A stretch of DNA of 64,000 bases from Terriglobia bacterium (GTDB taxonomy: Bacteria; Acidobacteriota; Terriglobia; Bryobacterales; Bryobacteraceae): assembly GCA_020073445.1 (NCBI GenBank), contig JAIQFE010000006.1:124001-188000 (forward strand), read 5' to 3'. The notes under the pieces are model-generated. The model saw only the letters and a list, made by a program, of their open reading frames with translations, was not told the origin of the DNA and did no database searches. Shown here piece by piece: positions 17,969-26,109 of the stretch; the first letter of the stretch is position 1; every line of letters begins with the position of its first letter. Both the position numbers and the translations under genes were made by a program.

Positions 17969-18609
17969 CCCCGTTTCTCGATCAACTCCCGCATATCGTC
18001 GATCAAAAAATCCGGAGGCGAGGCCACGAACGTTTCCGGCTGAAACCCCCAGCGCACGCCACACGCCCGGGTACCCGCATTGCGCGCGGTCTGCACATCC
18101 ACCGCGCTATCTCCGACCATAACCGTGCGGTCGCGATCCACGCGGGCTTCGGCGATCAGTGCCTCCAGCCCCATCGGATGCGGCTTCTTCTCCGGAAAAC
18201 TGTTGCCCCCGTAGACGCGGAAGAAATGCAGATCCAACCGTAACTGTTCGAGCATCTGCAGTGTGAATCGAATCGGCTTGTTGGTCAGCACCGCCAGCGG
18301 GACACCGGCCTCGTGCAGTTGGTCCAGCGCTTCTCGAACGCCTGGATACAGCCGCGTCGAATCCAGCATGTGCTCGCGGTAATAGTCGAGAAAGTACTTC
18401 AGCCCGCGTGACCAGTCTTCTTCACCCGCATCCGGCAGCGCGCGCTGTATCAGAACCGGCGCGCCATTGCCCACGTACCGGGCGACATTCTCTTGCGGAA
18501 GTGGTGTTAGACCCATCCAGACGCGTGTCGCGTTTACCGCCTCGGTCAGATCGCGCTGCGAATCGACCAAGGTGCCGTCCAGATCGAACACCAACAAATC
18601 GTGGCTCAC
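17965..18609 (-). CDS. gph: Phosphoglycolate phosphatase-like HAD hydrolase
   Basis: A 214-residue HAD-superfamily phosphatase. Motif I is [10 protein letters not shown] (residues 8-17, nucleophile Asp8), motif II VLTNKP, motif III the Lys in [11 protein letters not shown], and motif [13 protein letters not shown]. The cap between motifs I and II is helical, as in Gph/PGP and the related PpaX and MupP proteins. The most likely substrate is 2-phosphoglycolate from DNA-end repair, but the N-acetylmuramic-6-phosphate phosphatase role of MupP cannot be excluded by sequence. It overlaps cvpA by four bases and is the last gene of purC-cvpA-gph. Confidence 0.82.
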   Translation of the reverse strand: MSHDLLVFDLDGTLVDSQRDLTEAVNATRVWMGLTPLPQENVARYVGNGAPVLIQRALPDAGEEDWSRGLKYFLDYYREHMLDSTRLYPGVREALDQLHEAGVPLAVLTNKPIRFTLQMLEQLRLDLHFFRVYGGNSFPEKKPHPMGLEALIAEARVDRDRTVMVGDSAVDVQTARNAGTRACGVRWGFQPETFVASPPDFLIDDMRELIEKRG

Positions 18610-19250
18610 TGATTCACCGCGCGGGGCGGCGCCGACTTGGGCTCGGTGGTTTTCTCCCGCTTCTCTTCGCGCTTCTCCTCGCGTTTTTCCTCGCGCTTCT
18701 CTTCCTTCTTCAGAGTCTTCCGAACTTGGTCATCCCACGCCTGCCGGATCTCACGAATCGATTCGCGCACCGGATCCTTCAGCGCTCTCGGCGCCAGCGC
18801 GGCAACCATGTTTGACCCGTCGATCGCATACGGCAGAAGGGCCGAATCCGTCATCCACGCTGGAACTGGCCGGGGCGTGAACGCCATCAGTACGGAGACA
18901 AAGGCCACCGCCGCCAAGCCTCCGCGGACCAGCCCGAATCCTGCGCCCATTAGCCGGTCGAGCCAGGACAGCCCAGTCCACTTGAGCAGTTTCGCAAGAA
19001 GATTCCCGATCAGCCCGCCCAGGATCGTGCAGGTGAAGAACACGATTAGGAATCCCACAAGGTTCGAAAACGCAACCGAGCTGATGAACTTGTGGATCCA
19101 CAGGGCTGGGATGCTGTAGAACCAGAAACCGAAGATCACGCCGGTGATGGCGGCCAGCAATCCAATGCCGGCGCGTGCAAACCCAGCCAGGAATCCGAAT
19201 ACCACCGAGCCGCCGGCGATCGCGATCAATACCAGGTCGAGCAGGCTCAC
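18606..19250 (-). CDS. cvpA: CvpA family inner-membrane protein with charged KREE tail
   Basis: Homologue of colicin V production protein CvpA, a four-helix inner-membrane protein linked to purine metabolism and envelope stress. Helices lie at residues ~4-25, ~29-48, ~60-85 and ~105-125, with the conserved WLDRLMGAGFGLVRG loop. After residue ~175 the protein carries a low-complexity cytoplasmic tail with repeated KREE units, encoded by four to five imperfect 12-base repeats near 18655-18710. The repeat probably varies in copy number between strains. Overlaps of four bases on both sides tie it to purC and gph; E. coli likewise places cvpA next to a purine gene (purF). Confidence 0.82.
   Translation of the reverse strand: MSLLDLVLIAIAGGSVVFGFLAGFARAGIGLLAAITGVIFGFWFYSIPALWIHKFISSVAFSNLVGFLIVFFTCTILGGLIGNLLAKLLKWTGLSWLDRLMGAGFGLVRGGLAAVAFVSVLMAFTPRPVPAWMTDSALLPYAIDGSNMVAALAPRALKDPVRESIREIRQAWDDQVRKTLKKEEKREEKREEKREEKREKTTEPKSAPPRAVNQ
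18655..18710. repeat. Imperfect 12-bp tandem repeat inside cvpA
   Basis: Four to five units related to CTTCTCCTCGCG, read on the minus strand as Lys-Arg-Glu-Glu repeats. The unit length is a multiple of three, so expansion or loss keeps the frame. Confidence 0.7.
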
Positions 19251-20125
19251 GATTGCTGGTTAGAGCCGGGCAGTTCGCGGCCAGTCAGCTCGCGATAGGC
19301 GTCTTTGTACTTATTGCTCGTCTTCGCCGCGATGTCTTCCGGCAGCTCAGGAGCCGGCGGCTGCTTGTTCCACTTAATCGATTCCAGGTAATCGCGGACG
19401 AACTGCTTGTCATAGGAAGGCTGAGCGCGGCCCGGAGCGTACTGATCCGCCGGCCAGAACCGCGAGGAATCCGGCGTCAGCACCTCATCCGCCAGCACGA
19501 TCTGCCCGCCCACTCTTCCGAACTCGAATTTTGTGTCGGCGATGATGATGCCGCGGGTCCGGGCGTAGTCGGCTGCTTTCTTGTAGATTCCGACCGTCAA
19601 GTCGTGCAGCTTCGCCGCGTCGGCGGCTCCGACGATCTTGACCATCTCGTCAAACGAAATGTTCTCGTCGTGCCCGGTGACGGCCTTGGTCGCGGGGGTG
19701 AAGATCGGCTCGGGCAGGGCATCGGATTCGCGCAAGCCGGGCGGCAGCGCGATGCCGCACACCGTCCCGGTCTTCTGGTAATCCTTCCATCCGGAGCCAA
19801 CCAGATACCCTCGGGCCACGCATTCCACCTGGAACATGTCGGCCCGCTTGACCCACATGGACCGCCCCGCAAACTCGGGGGGCAGATCACCCACATCCGC
19901 GGTCAGAAGGTGATTCGGGACCACGTCCTTCAAGAAATCCAGCCAGAACAGCGTCATCTGGGTGAGGACGCGGCCCTTGTCCGGGATGCCCGTGGGCAGG
20001 ATGTAGTCGAACGCCGAGATGCGGTCCGTCGCCACAATCAAGAGGCGGTCGCCGTCTTCGTAGACGTCCCGTACTTTTCCTCGGGCAAACAGCCGATAAG
20101 TCTGTAGATCGCTCTCTAAGAGCAC
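19247..20125 (-). CDS. purC: Phosphoribosylaminoimidazole-succinocarboxamide synthase
   Basis: ATP-dependent ligase of purine biosynthesis that joins aspartate to CAIR, giving SAICAR. Signatures are ARGKVRDVYEDGDRLLIVAT near the N-terminus (ATP site), RMISAFD-like TDRISAFD, ECVARGYLVGSGWKDY and IIIADTKFEFGR (catalytic region). Length about 292 residues, as in the longer eukaryote-like PurC group. The frame is open to TTG codons at 20164 and 20158, but a TATAAT box covers 20169-20164, so I prefer GTG 20125; TTG 20158 would fit a leaderless mRNA. It heads the overlapping operon purC-cvpA-gph. Confidence 0.93.
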   Translation of the reverse strand: MLLESDLQTYRLFARGKVRDVYEDGDRLLIVATDRISAFDYILPTGIPDKGRVLTQMTLFWLDFLKDVVPNHLLTADVGDLPPEFAGRSMWVKRADMFQVECVARGYLVGSGWKDYQKTGTVCGIALPPGLRESDALPEPIFTPATKAVTGHDENISFDEMVKIVGAADAAKLHDLTVGIYKKAADYARTRGIIIADTKFEFGRVGGQIVLADEVLTPDSSRFWPADQYAPGRAQPSYDKQFVRDYLESIKWNKQPPAPELPEDIAAKTSNKYKDAYRELTGRELPGSNQQS

Positions 20126-20163
20126 ATTCTTGGGGTTTGAGTAGGGTTTAGGTGCCAAACCCA

Positions 20164-20171
20164 ATTATACT
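20164..20171. promoter_or_regulatory. Overlapping divergent -10 boxes, purC and GT2 gene
   Basis: Minus strand: TATAAT at 20169-20164, a perfect -10 box for purC. Plus strand: TATACT at 20166-20171, five of six matches, which could serve the GT2 gene at 20201. No good -35 element is seen for either. Both promoters would share the same melted region, so only one could fire at a time. Confidence 0.4.
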
Positions 20172-20200
20172 TTCCATATGGCTGCAAACACCAGACTTCG

Positions 20201-21610
20201 ATGCTCCTTTCGATCCTGATTCCGGTCTACAACGAACGGACGGTGGTCGAGAAGAGCCTGGCGCTCGTATTGTCCGCGCCCCTGCCGGAGAATATGGACC
20301 GCGAGCTGGTGATCGTGGACGATTGTTCCACCGACGGAACGTCCGCTATCCTCGACCGTCTGGCGGCCACTGAACCGCGCATCCGCCTTTTTCGGCAAAC
20401 CGTGAATCAGGGCAAAGGCGCCGCAGTGCGCCGCGCCATCCAGGAAGCGGTCGGCGATTTCTGCCTGGTCCAGGACGCCGACATGGAGTACGATCCGGCC
20501 GAGTATCCCAAGCTCATGCGACCGTTGCTCGACGGCCACGCCGATGCCGTGTTCGGGTCGCGCTATCTGGCCGGAGAACAGAGCCGCGTGCTGCCGTACT
20601 GGCACACCAAGATCAACCAGTTCCTGACGTGGGTCTCAAACATGTTCAGCAATCTGAACGTGACCGATATGGAGACCTGCTACAAAGTCTTCCGTACGGA
20701 CCTGCTGAAGAGTATTCCGATCCGCAGCGATCGTTTCGGTTTCGAGCCGGAGATCACCATGAAGGTCTCCAAGCGCAAGTTGCGCGTGTACGAAGTCCCC
20801 ATCAGCTACCACGGGCGCACGTACGAAGAAGGCAAGAAGATCGGGTGGAAGGACGGCGCCAAGGCCCTGGGCGTGATCCTGTATTTCTGGATCATTGACG
20901 ATCTGTACGCGGAAACCTACGGGCGCGGGCTGCTCAATAGTCTCACCGGGACGCCGCAATATCAGAACTGGATCACGAAGATCCTCCGCCCTTACCTGGG
21001 AGACACCATACTCGAAGTCGGTGCGGGCCTGGGGAATTGGACCGGCCGGCTGATGGGCAAGAAGCTCCTGTACGTCGCGGCGGAAAAGGACGCGCTCTAT
21101 CTGCATGCTCTGCGCAACCGGTTTCTGCGAACGCCCAATGTCACGGTATGCGAGCTTGATCCGGAGAACCCCTCCGATTACCAGCCTTGGGCGGGGCAGT
21201 TCGCCAGCGCACTGTGTGTGAACTTGCTCGAAACGGTGGAAGATCCGGAATCGGTGATTGCCTCGCTAGCGGGATGCCTGAAGCCGGGCGGAGACTTGGT
21301 GGTACTGGTTCCGCAAGGCAAGAGCTTGTTTAGTTCGCTCGATCAGGGAATGGGGCACAAGCGCCGTTTCGATGAGCCGGAACTGCGGAAGACGCTTGAA
21401 TCCCATGGTTTCCAGATTGAGCGCGAACATCAGATCAACAAGATCGGGGCCCTTTCCTGGTGGTTCTTCGGAAAACTTATGCATCGCGCGAAGATGAATC
21501 GTCCCGGCCTTAAGTTGTGGGATAAGACCGTGTGGTTCTGGCGGCGCGTCGATTTCCTGCTGCCTTGGCGCGGCCTCTCGCTGGTGATCGTGGCCCGACT
21601 TAAGGGCTAG
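20201..21610 (+). CDS. Fusion of GT2 glycosyltransferase and SAM-dependent methyltransferase
   Basis: Two catalytic domains in one 469-residue chain. Residues 1-~230 are a DPM1/GT2-like transferase: LLSILIPVYNERTVVEKSL, metal-binding QDADMEYDP (DXD-like) and SRYLAGEQS, with the SYHGRTYEEGKKIGWKDG tail of polyprenyl-phosphate sugar synthases. Residues ~255-469 are a class I methyltransferase with motif I TILEVGAGLGNWTGR and a late-strand LKPGGDLVVLVP. A hydrophobic segment WWFFGKLM lies near residue 425. The domains may build and methylate a lipid-linked sugar. The epimerase gene follows after 29 bases. Confidence 0.82.
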   Translation: MLLSILIPVYNERTVVEKSLALVLSAPLPENMDRELVIVDDCSTDGTSAILDRLAATEPRIRLFRQTVNQGKGAAVRRAIQEAVGDFCLVQDADMEYDPAEYPKLMRPLLDGHADAVFGSRYLAGEQSRVLPYWHTKINQFLTWVSNMFSNLNVTDMETCYKVFRTDLLKSIPIRSDRFGFEPEITMKVSKRKLRVYEVPISYHGRTYEEGKKIGWKDGAKALGVILYFWIIDDLYAETYGRGLLNSLTGTPQYQNWITKILRPYLGDTILEVGAGLGNWTGRLMGKKLLYVAAEKDALYLHALRNRFLRTPNVTVCELDPENPSDYQPWAGQFASALCVNLLETVEDPESVIASLAGCLKPGGDLVVLVPQGKSLFSSLDQGMGHKRRFDEPELRKTLESHGFQIEREHQINKIGALSWWFFGKLMHRAKMNRPGLKLWDKTVWFWRRVDFLLPWRGLSLVIVARLKG

Positions 21611-21639
21611 GCTAAAGGGCTGAATAAGTTTAGAAAATT

Positions 21640-22578
21640 ATGGCTTCTGACTTGAAATTCATAGTGACCGGCGGAGCGGGGTTCATAGGCTCCACGCTCG
21701 TCCAAACCTTGCTCGATCGTGGGCGAGTAGCGGTCATCGATAATCTGCTCACTGGCCATGAGGCCAATCTAGAAGAAGTCCGCGGGCAGATCGAATTTCA
21801 CAACGTCGATATTCGCGATGCCGCCGCACTCGAGCCCGTGATCCGCGGCGCCGATACCGTGTTCCACCTGGCGGCGATCCCGTCCGTTCCCCGGTCGATC
21901 GACGATCCGGTACCTTCGCACCAAGTCAACATTGACGGAACCTTCAATGTCTTCCGCGCGGCGGCTCTCGGCAAAGTGAGGCGCGTGGTCTACGCGGCTT
22001 CTTCTTCGGCCTACGGCGACACCGAAGTTCTTCCCAAGACCGAGACGATGACGCCTCTTCCAAAATCGCCCTACGCGGTGCAGAAGCTGTTGGGGGAATA
22101 CTACGGATCCGTGTTTCACTCCTGCTTTGGGCTCGAAGCGGTGTCTCTCCGATTTTTCAACGTCTACGGGCCCCGCCAGGACCCCGCTAGTCCGTATTCC
22201 GGGGTCCTGAGCTTGTTCATGAAACACTTGATCGCGCGCACGTGTCCCACTATTTTCGGGGATGGCGAGCAATCCCGCGATTTCACGTTCGTCGAGGACG
22301 TGGCGGAGTTGTGCTGGAAAGCGTCGCAAGCAAGCGGGGTCGCCGGAAAGATGTACAACGCGGGCAATGGCAACCAGTACACGCTGAACCAAATTTGGAA
22401 GCTGCTACAGCAGATGGAAGGCGTGAACCTTCCTGCAAATATGGCGCCTCCGCGCGCCGGCGACGTCCGCCATTCTAAAGCCGATACCTCTGCCGCGGTC
22501 CGGGATTTGGGCCATGCACCGCGCGTCACGATTGAGCAAGGTTTGAAGAGAACGCTCGAATGGTATCGGGGCGCATAG
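21640..22578 (+). CDS. NAD-dependent sugar nucleotide epimerase/dehydratase
   Basis: Extended short-chain dehydrogenase of the UDP-glucose/UDP-GlcNAc 4-epimerase group, 312 residues. The NAD-binding motif is TGGAGFIGS (residues ~10-18), followed by VIDNLLTGH, VFHLAAIPSVPRS, the catalytic Ser/Thr stretch YAASSSAYG and the Tyr-Lys pair in SPYAVQKLLGEYY. The C-terminal half contains RFFNVYGPRQDP and FGDGEQSRDFTFVEDV, typical of WbpP/GalE-like epimerases. It probably supplies sugar nucleotide for the preceding glycosyltransferase. Exact substrate cannot be fixed by eye. The following phosphatase gene begins two bases after the stop. Confidence 0.88.
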   Translation: MASDLKFIVTGGAGFIGSTLVQTLLDRGRVAVIDNLLTGHEANLEEVRGQIEFHNVDIRDAAALEPVIRGADTVFHLAAIPSVPRSIDDPVPSHQVNIDGTFNVFRAAALGKVRRVVYAASSSAYGDTEVLPKTETMTPLPKSPYAVQKLLGEYYGSVFHSCFGLEAVSLRFFNVYGPRQDPASPYSGVLSLFMKHLIARTCPTIFGDGEQSRDFTFVEDVAELCWKASQASGVAGKMYNAGNGNQYTLNQIWKLLQQMEGVNLPANMAPPRAGDVRHSKADTSAAVRDLGHAPRVTIEQGLKRTLEWYRGA

Positions 22579-22579
22579 C

Positions 22580-23083
22580 GTGACTGGCGGGATAAGGGGT
22601 GGCCGTCCGCGCATGGGCGGCGATCGCAGGCCGAAACCACCCGTTGCAAGTTCGGCGACGGCGGCGGCGCAAACCAAAACGAAGACGAAGAAGCGCGTCC
22701 TGTTCGTCTGTATCGGAAATGCCTGCCGCAGCCAGATAGCCGAGGCGTTTGCGCGAGCCTACGGATCGGATACTCTGATCGTCCATAGCGCCGGTCTGGC
22801 GCCCGCAGGCAGTCTTCCGCCGCTCACCCGGCAGACGCTGAGCGAGAAAAACATTTCGAGCGAAGGCCAGTTTCCGAAGGCCGTCGAGTCGTTCACGATG
22901 GAAAAATTTGACGTCGTGGTCAACCTCAGCGGCGAGCGCCTTCCACCTTCACTTGTTGCAGCCCGTGTGATCGACTGGAACGTCCGAGACCCAATCGGGG
23001 AGAGCGAGGACGTCTACCGCGCTGTGGCCACCCAGATCGAAGGCCTGGTCATGCGCTTGATCCTCGAGCTGCGGGGAAATTAA
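22580..23083 (+). CDS. Low-molecular-weight phosphotyrosine phosphatase / ArsC-like protein
   Basis: The P-loop FVCIGNACRSQIAEAF has the CX5R signature (Cys44, Arg50 from GTG 22580), followed by HSAGLAPAG and the general-acid type NVRDPIGESEDVY. This fold covers LMW protein tyrosine phosphatases and thioredoxin-type arsenate reductases. A polysaccharide-cluster position favours a Wzb-like phosphatase that acts on a tyrosine kinase, but no kinase is in the window. A basic, Ala/Pro-rich stretch of ~37 residues precedes the fold; it may be an artefact of the start, and ATG 22613 is the main alternative. Confidence 0.72.
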   Translation: MTGGIRGGRPRMGGDRRPKPPVASSATAAAQTKTKTKKRVLFVCIGNACRSQIAEAFARAYGSDTLIVHSAGLAPAGSLPPLTRQTLSEKNISSEGQFPKAVESFTMEKFDVVVNLSGERLPPSLVAARVIDWNVRDPIGESEDVYRAVATQIEGLVMRLILELRGN

Positions 23084-23094
23084 AAGACTCCGAG

Positions 23095-23210
23095 GTGGGG
23101 TCGGGCTTTCAAGCCCGCCGCCGGCTTTCTAGCCGGCGTCGCCTATCTGAAGCGCTGTGAATCAAAGCCAGGCAGAAGCCTGGCTCGCAGCCTGGAAAGG
23201 CTGACCCCAC
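23095..23210. repeat. Multi-hairpin intergenic element with terminal inverted repeat
   Basis: An 8-bp inverted repeat GTGGGGTC (23095-23102) / GACCCCAC (23203-23210) encloses four stem-loops: GGGCTT/AAGCCC (23103-23116), CGCCGGCT/AGCCGGCG (23119-23138), AGCCAGGC/GCCTGGCT (23166-23185) and CAGCC/GGCTG (23188-23203). It fills the gap between the convergent phosphatase and recJ genes. It may act as a bidirectional terminator. The closed multi-branched form looks like a dispersed palindromic repeat rather than a simple terminator. Confidence 0.75.
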
Positions 23211-23213
23211 GTT

Positions 23214-24956
23214 TTAGGAGTGCGGTGCGGCGGCAATGCCAACCGAAGCCCTAATATCCCTCACAATCGTCTGCCACGGCGCGTACCCGCGAGCCGCAGA
23301 GTAAGGATCGTCCTCAAACTGCAGCGCGATATCGACCCGCGCGCCAGGCACGAGCTCAGCCGCGCGCTCCGCGAAGTTCCAGGCCTTCGCGCGAATCGTC
23401 CGGCCCGCGACCTTCAACTTGAGAAACACGTGCTTCTCTTTGATGATGTCGGGCGGAGCCGCGATCTCGACGCCGCGCACCGCAAACGTCGGCGCCGCAT
23501 TGCCGAAACCGAACGGGGCGAGCTTAAGGATGTCCGCTATGGACGCATCGTCGATTTCTTCCAGCGCGATTTCGGCGTCAATCGGCAGCTCGCGCTCGAA
23601 GTCGGCGGGCGTCAGCCGCTCGCCCGCGTAAGCGCGCAGGCGGGCGCGAAATTCTTCCACCCTGCCGGCGTCCATCGTGATACCCGCGGCCTGCCGATGC
23701 CCGCCGAATTTGCCGAATAGATCGGGCATCGCCTCCAAAGCTTCCAGCAGGTGAAAAACAGGAATGCTGCGGCCCGAGCCTTGCGCCATGCCGTTTTCCA
23801 GGCCAAGTACGAACGCCGGACGATGAAAGCGTTCCACCACACGGCTCGCTACGATCCCCACCACGCCCCTGTGCCAGCCCTCACCAGCGAACACCAGGGC
23901 GGCGTCGAGATCTGTCACCGGTTGTTCCACGCATTGCTCGAAGATCGTGCGTACAATGTCCGATTCGGTGTCCCGGCGGTCGCTGTTCAACTCGTGTAAT
24001 TTCGCCGCGAGCGTGCGAGCCACCTCCAGGTCCTCGGTCAGAAACATTTGGATGACATGCGCCGCGCTGGCCATGCGTCCGGCGGCATTGATTCGCGGAG
24101 CCACCTGAAATGCGACCTGCCGAGCGCTGGGCGATTCGCCCTCCGGGAATCCCGACACATCGAGCAGCGCCCGCAGGCCCGGATTCCGCACGCGATCCAG
24201 CCCCGCCAAGCCTCGTTTCACGATCACTCGATTCTCGCCGGTGAGCGGCACCACGTCGGCGACCGTCGCGATCGCCACCAGTTTCAAGAGCGAATCGATC
24301 AGGCGCTCGCGGCGGCTTTGTTCCCAGCCGAAATCCCGAATCAGCGCATCCATCAGCTTCAACGCCACACCGGCTCCGCACAAATTCTTCTCCGGATAGC
24401 CGCAGTCGGGACGATTGGGATTCAGCACGGCCACCGCCGGAGGAAGCTCGGTTTCGGGCAAGTGGTGATCGGTCACGATCACATCGATTCCCAGCCCCGC
24501 GGCATGCTTGACCACTTCGTTGGCCCGAATCCCCGTGTCCACACTGACGATGAGCGAGACGCCGGCCGCTGCAGCGTCCTCCACCACCTCGCTCCGCATG
24601 CCATATCCGTCTTTGAGCCGATGGGGCACGTGAAACGACGCGGTTCCGCCGAGCAGATCCAAACCCTTCTTCAGGATGACGACGGCGCTGGTGCCGTCGA
24701 CGTCATAGTCTCCGTAAAGTAAGATCCGCTCCTTTTGCTCGATGGCGCGACGCAGGCGTGCGACCGCCGCGGGCATGTCCTTGAGCAGCGCGGGATCGTT
24801 CAGGTCGGCGATCGACGGCTCCAGGAACCGGCGGGCTTGCTCAACCGAGCGATAACCGCGAGCCCACAAAACCCGGGCAGCGGGAGCCGTGATCCCGAGA
24901 GCCCGAACAAGTTCGGCGGTGCCGGCGGGATCGGATTCTGGGATCGTCCACTTCAA
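23214..24956 (-). CDS. recJ: Single-stranded-DNA-specific exonuclease RecJ
   Basis: 5'-3' exonuclease of the DHH superfamily acting in RecF-type recombination and mismatch repair. 580 residues. Motifs: LLYGDYDVDGTSAVVILKKG (motif I), IVSVDTGI, VIVTDHHLP (the DHH triad), NPNRPDCGYPEKNLCGAGV and, in the DHHA1 domain, FGGHRQAAGITM near residue 420. The C-terminal OB-like domain follows. All metal-binding Asp and His residues of the core look intact. A small acidic protein gene lies 11 bases upstream on the same strand. Confidence 0.93.
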   Translation of the reverse strand: MKWTIPESDPAGTAELVRALGITAPAARVLWARGYRSVEQARRFLEPSIADLNDPALLKDMPAAVARLRRAIEQKERILLYGDYDVDGTSAVVILKKGLDLLGGTASFHVPHRLKDGYGMRSEVVEDAAAAGVSLIVSVDTGIRANEVVKHAAGLGIDVIVTDHHLPETELPPAVAVLNPNRPDCGYPEKNLCGAGVALKLMDALIRDFGWEQSRRERLIDSLLKLVAIATVADVVPLTGENRVIVKRGLAGLDRVRNPGLRALLDVSGFPEGESPSARQVAFQVAPRINAAGRMASAAHVIQMFLTEDLEVARTLAAKLHELNSDRRDTESDIVRTIFEQCVEQPVTDLDAALVFAGEGWHRGVVGIVASRVVERFHRPAFVLGLENGMAQGSGRSIPVFHLLEALEAMPDLFGKFGGHRQAAGITMDAGRVEEFRARLRAYAGERLTPADFERELPIDAEIALEEIDDASIADILKLAPFGFGNAAPTFAVRGVEIAAPPDIIKEKHVFLKLKVAGRTIRAKAWNFAERAAELVPGARVDIALQFEDDPYSAARGYAPWQTIVRDIRASVGIAAAPHS

Positions 24957-24967
24957 TTACCGCCTCT

Positions 24968-25462
24968 TCAATTGTTGGAGTAGTATCCGCTCAGGGGATT
25001 CTCATCCCCTTCGTCCTCATACGAGTACTCAATGCGCTCCACCAGGTCGTTCAGCTCGTCGAACCAGTCCGTGCGAACCTCGAAAACATAGGTCCGTTGG
25101 GCGTGGTCGAAGGACAGCTCGATCTGGCAGGTGAACCCTTCGTAAGCCCGGATTTCATTCAAGCGCGTATCGAGCGCCCGGCGCTCGTCCCGCTCCAGAT
25201 CCGTATCGGAGAGTTGAACCAGGGCATTCTCGACGATGTCTAGGGTCAGTTCGCGTGCATGCAGGGTTACCAGGCGCACGCCTGCGGCACAGGCAGCTTC
25301 GACGAACTCCCGGTAATCGGGGTAATTCTGCGAGTCCCAGTAAACCGCCTCGGCCGGAGATCGTTCCGATTCGGTCCGCGGATAGCTCCGAAACACGGCC
25401 AGCCCCCGCGATTCCAAGTGCTGCTCGATTTCGTGGCGCAGAGTGTCGAGGTTCGGTTTCAT
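24968..25462 (-). CDS. Conserved hypothetical acidic protein upstream of recJ
   Basis: A 164-residue soluble protein beginning at ATG 25462. An earlier in-frame start at 25534 would add 24 residues without domain character. The sequence is mixed alpha/beta (VEAACAAGVRLVTLHARELT, YVFEVRTDWFDELNDL) and ends in a very acidic tail, EYSYEDEGDENPLSGYYSNN. No family is recognised. It ends 11 bases before recJ, so cotranscription and perhaps a related task in DNA processing are likely; the latter is only inference from position. Confidence 0.65.
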   Translation of the reverse strand: MKPNLDTLRHEIEQHLESRGLAVFRSYPRTESERSPAEAVYWDSQNYPDYREFVEAACAAGVRLVTLHARELTLDIVENALVQLSDTDLERDERRALDTRLNEIRAYEGFTCQIELSFDHAQRTYVFEVRTDWFDELNDLVERIEYSYEDEGDENPLSGYYSNN

Positions 25463-25687
25463 CCGGACAGTATTCTGGGAACCTTCCAAGCTAACACAGC
25501 CACCAGGGAATAAACAGACGGGTTCGCCCGTCATCCTTTTCCCGGCTTTTGCCGTCTTCCTAAGTTGATGTAAACGAATGGAAATTAAGGAGCCTTAAGG
25601 CGCCCGGTTGTAACCTTTGGCAGGGTCCATGACATCATTACTCCGGTAGCGTTTTCGAACGAAACTCAAGGGAGGATCCTTTAAACC
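25463..25687. other. Divergent intergenic region with UUCG hairpin
   Basis: No gene seen. GACGGG (25517-25522) and CCCGTC (25527-25532) form a perfect stem around a TTCG tetraloop, a very stable RNA hairpin if transcribed. A strong ribosome-binding sequence AAGGGAGG is at 25668-25675, 12 bases before the next gene. No convincing promoter boxes were found. Confidence 0.5.
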
Positions 25688-26053
25688 ATGAAGAAGTACT
25701 TAGTAACACTGATGGCTCTGCTGGCAATTACTAGCTTGGTGCTGCTGGCTGCCGATATCGACGGGACCTGGACTGCCGAGACTCAGGGCAAGAACGGACC
25801 GCAGACGCAGACTCTCATACTCACGTCCAAGGGTGGCGTGCTGACCGGTAAGCTCGACAACGGCGGCAAGGGTGGTCCTGCGGATATTTCCGAGGGCAAG
25901 ATTGAGGGAAGCAACGTGTCCTTCAAGGTCGTGCGCGATTTCGGCGGCAAGCAGGTTTCCCAGGATTGGAAGGGCACCATTTCGGGCGGCGAGCTGAAGC
26001 TGCAATCGACCGGCGGTCGTGGTCCCGTCGACATGACCTTCAAGAAGAAATAA
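25688..26053 (+). CDS. Small secreted beta-rich protein
   Basis: A 121-residue protein with a clear signal peptide: KK, then a hydrophobic stretch LVTLMALLAITSLVLLA, cleavage near residue 22. The mature part consists of repeated short beta strands, with the pattern DIDGTWTAETQGKNGPQTQTL and GKIEGSNVSFKVVRDF. Such lipocalin-like small domains are very frequent among secreted acidobacterial proteins, where they occur alone or in series; the family name is not certain. It is preceded by a strong ribosome-binding site and followed 56 bases later by a TonB-type receptor on the same strand. Ligand unknown. Confidence 0.7.
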   Translation: MKKYLVTLMALLAITSLVLLAADIDGTWTAETQGKNGPQTQTLILTSKGGVLTGKLDNGGKGGPADISEGKIEGSNVSFKVVRDFGGKQVSQDWKGTISGGELKLQSTGGRGPVDMTFKKK

Positions 26054-26109
26054 GGCTGGTTATCGCACCATTGGCGGGCCCACTGCGGAACGGGAGGATT
26101 CGGTCTTAA

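Noticed and set aside
25517-25532. UUCG hairpin as an intrinsic terminator
   Set aside because: It lies between two divergent genes, so no transcript ends there on either strand, and no T-tract follows.
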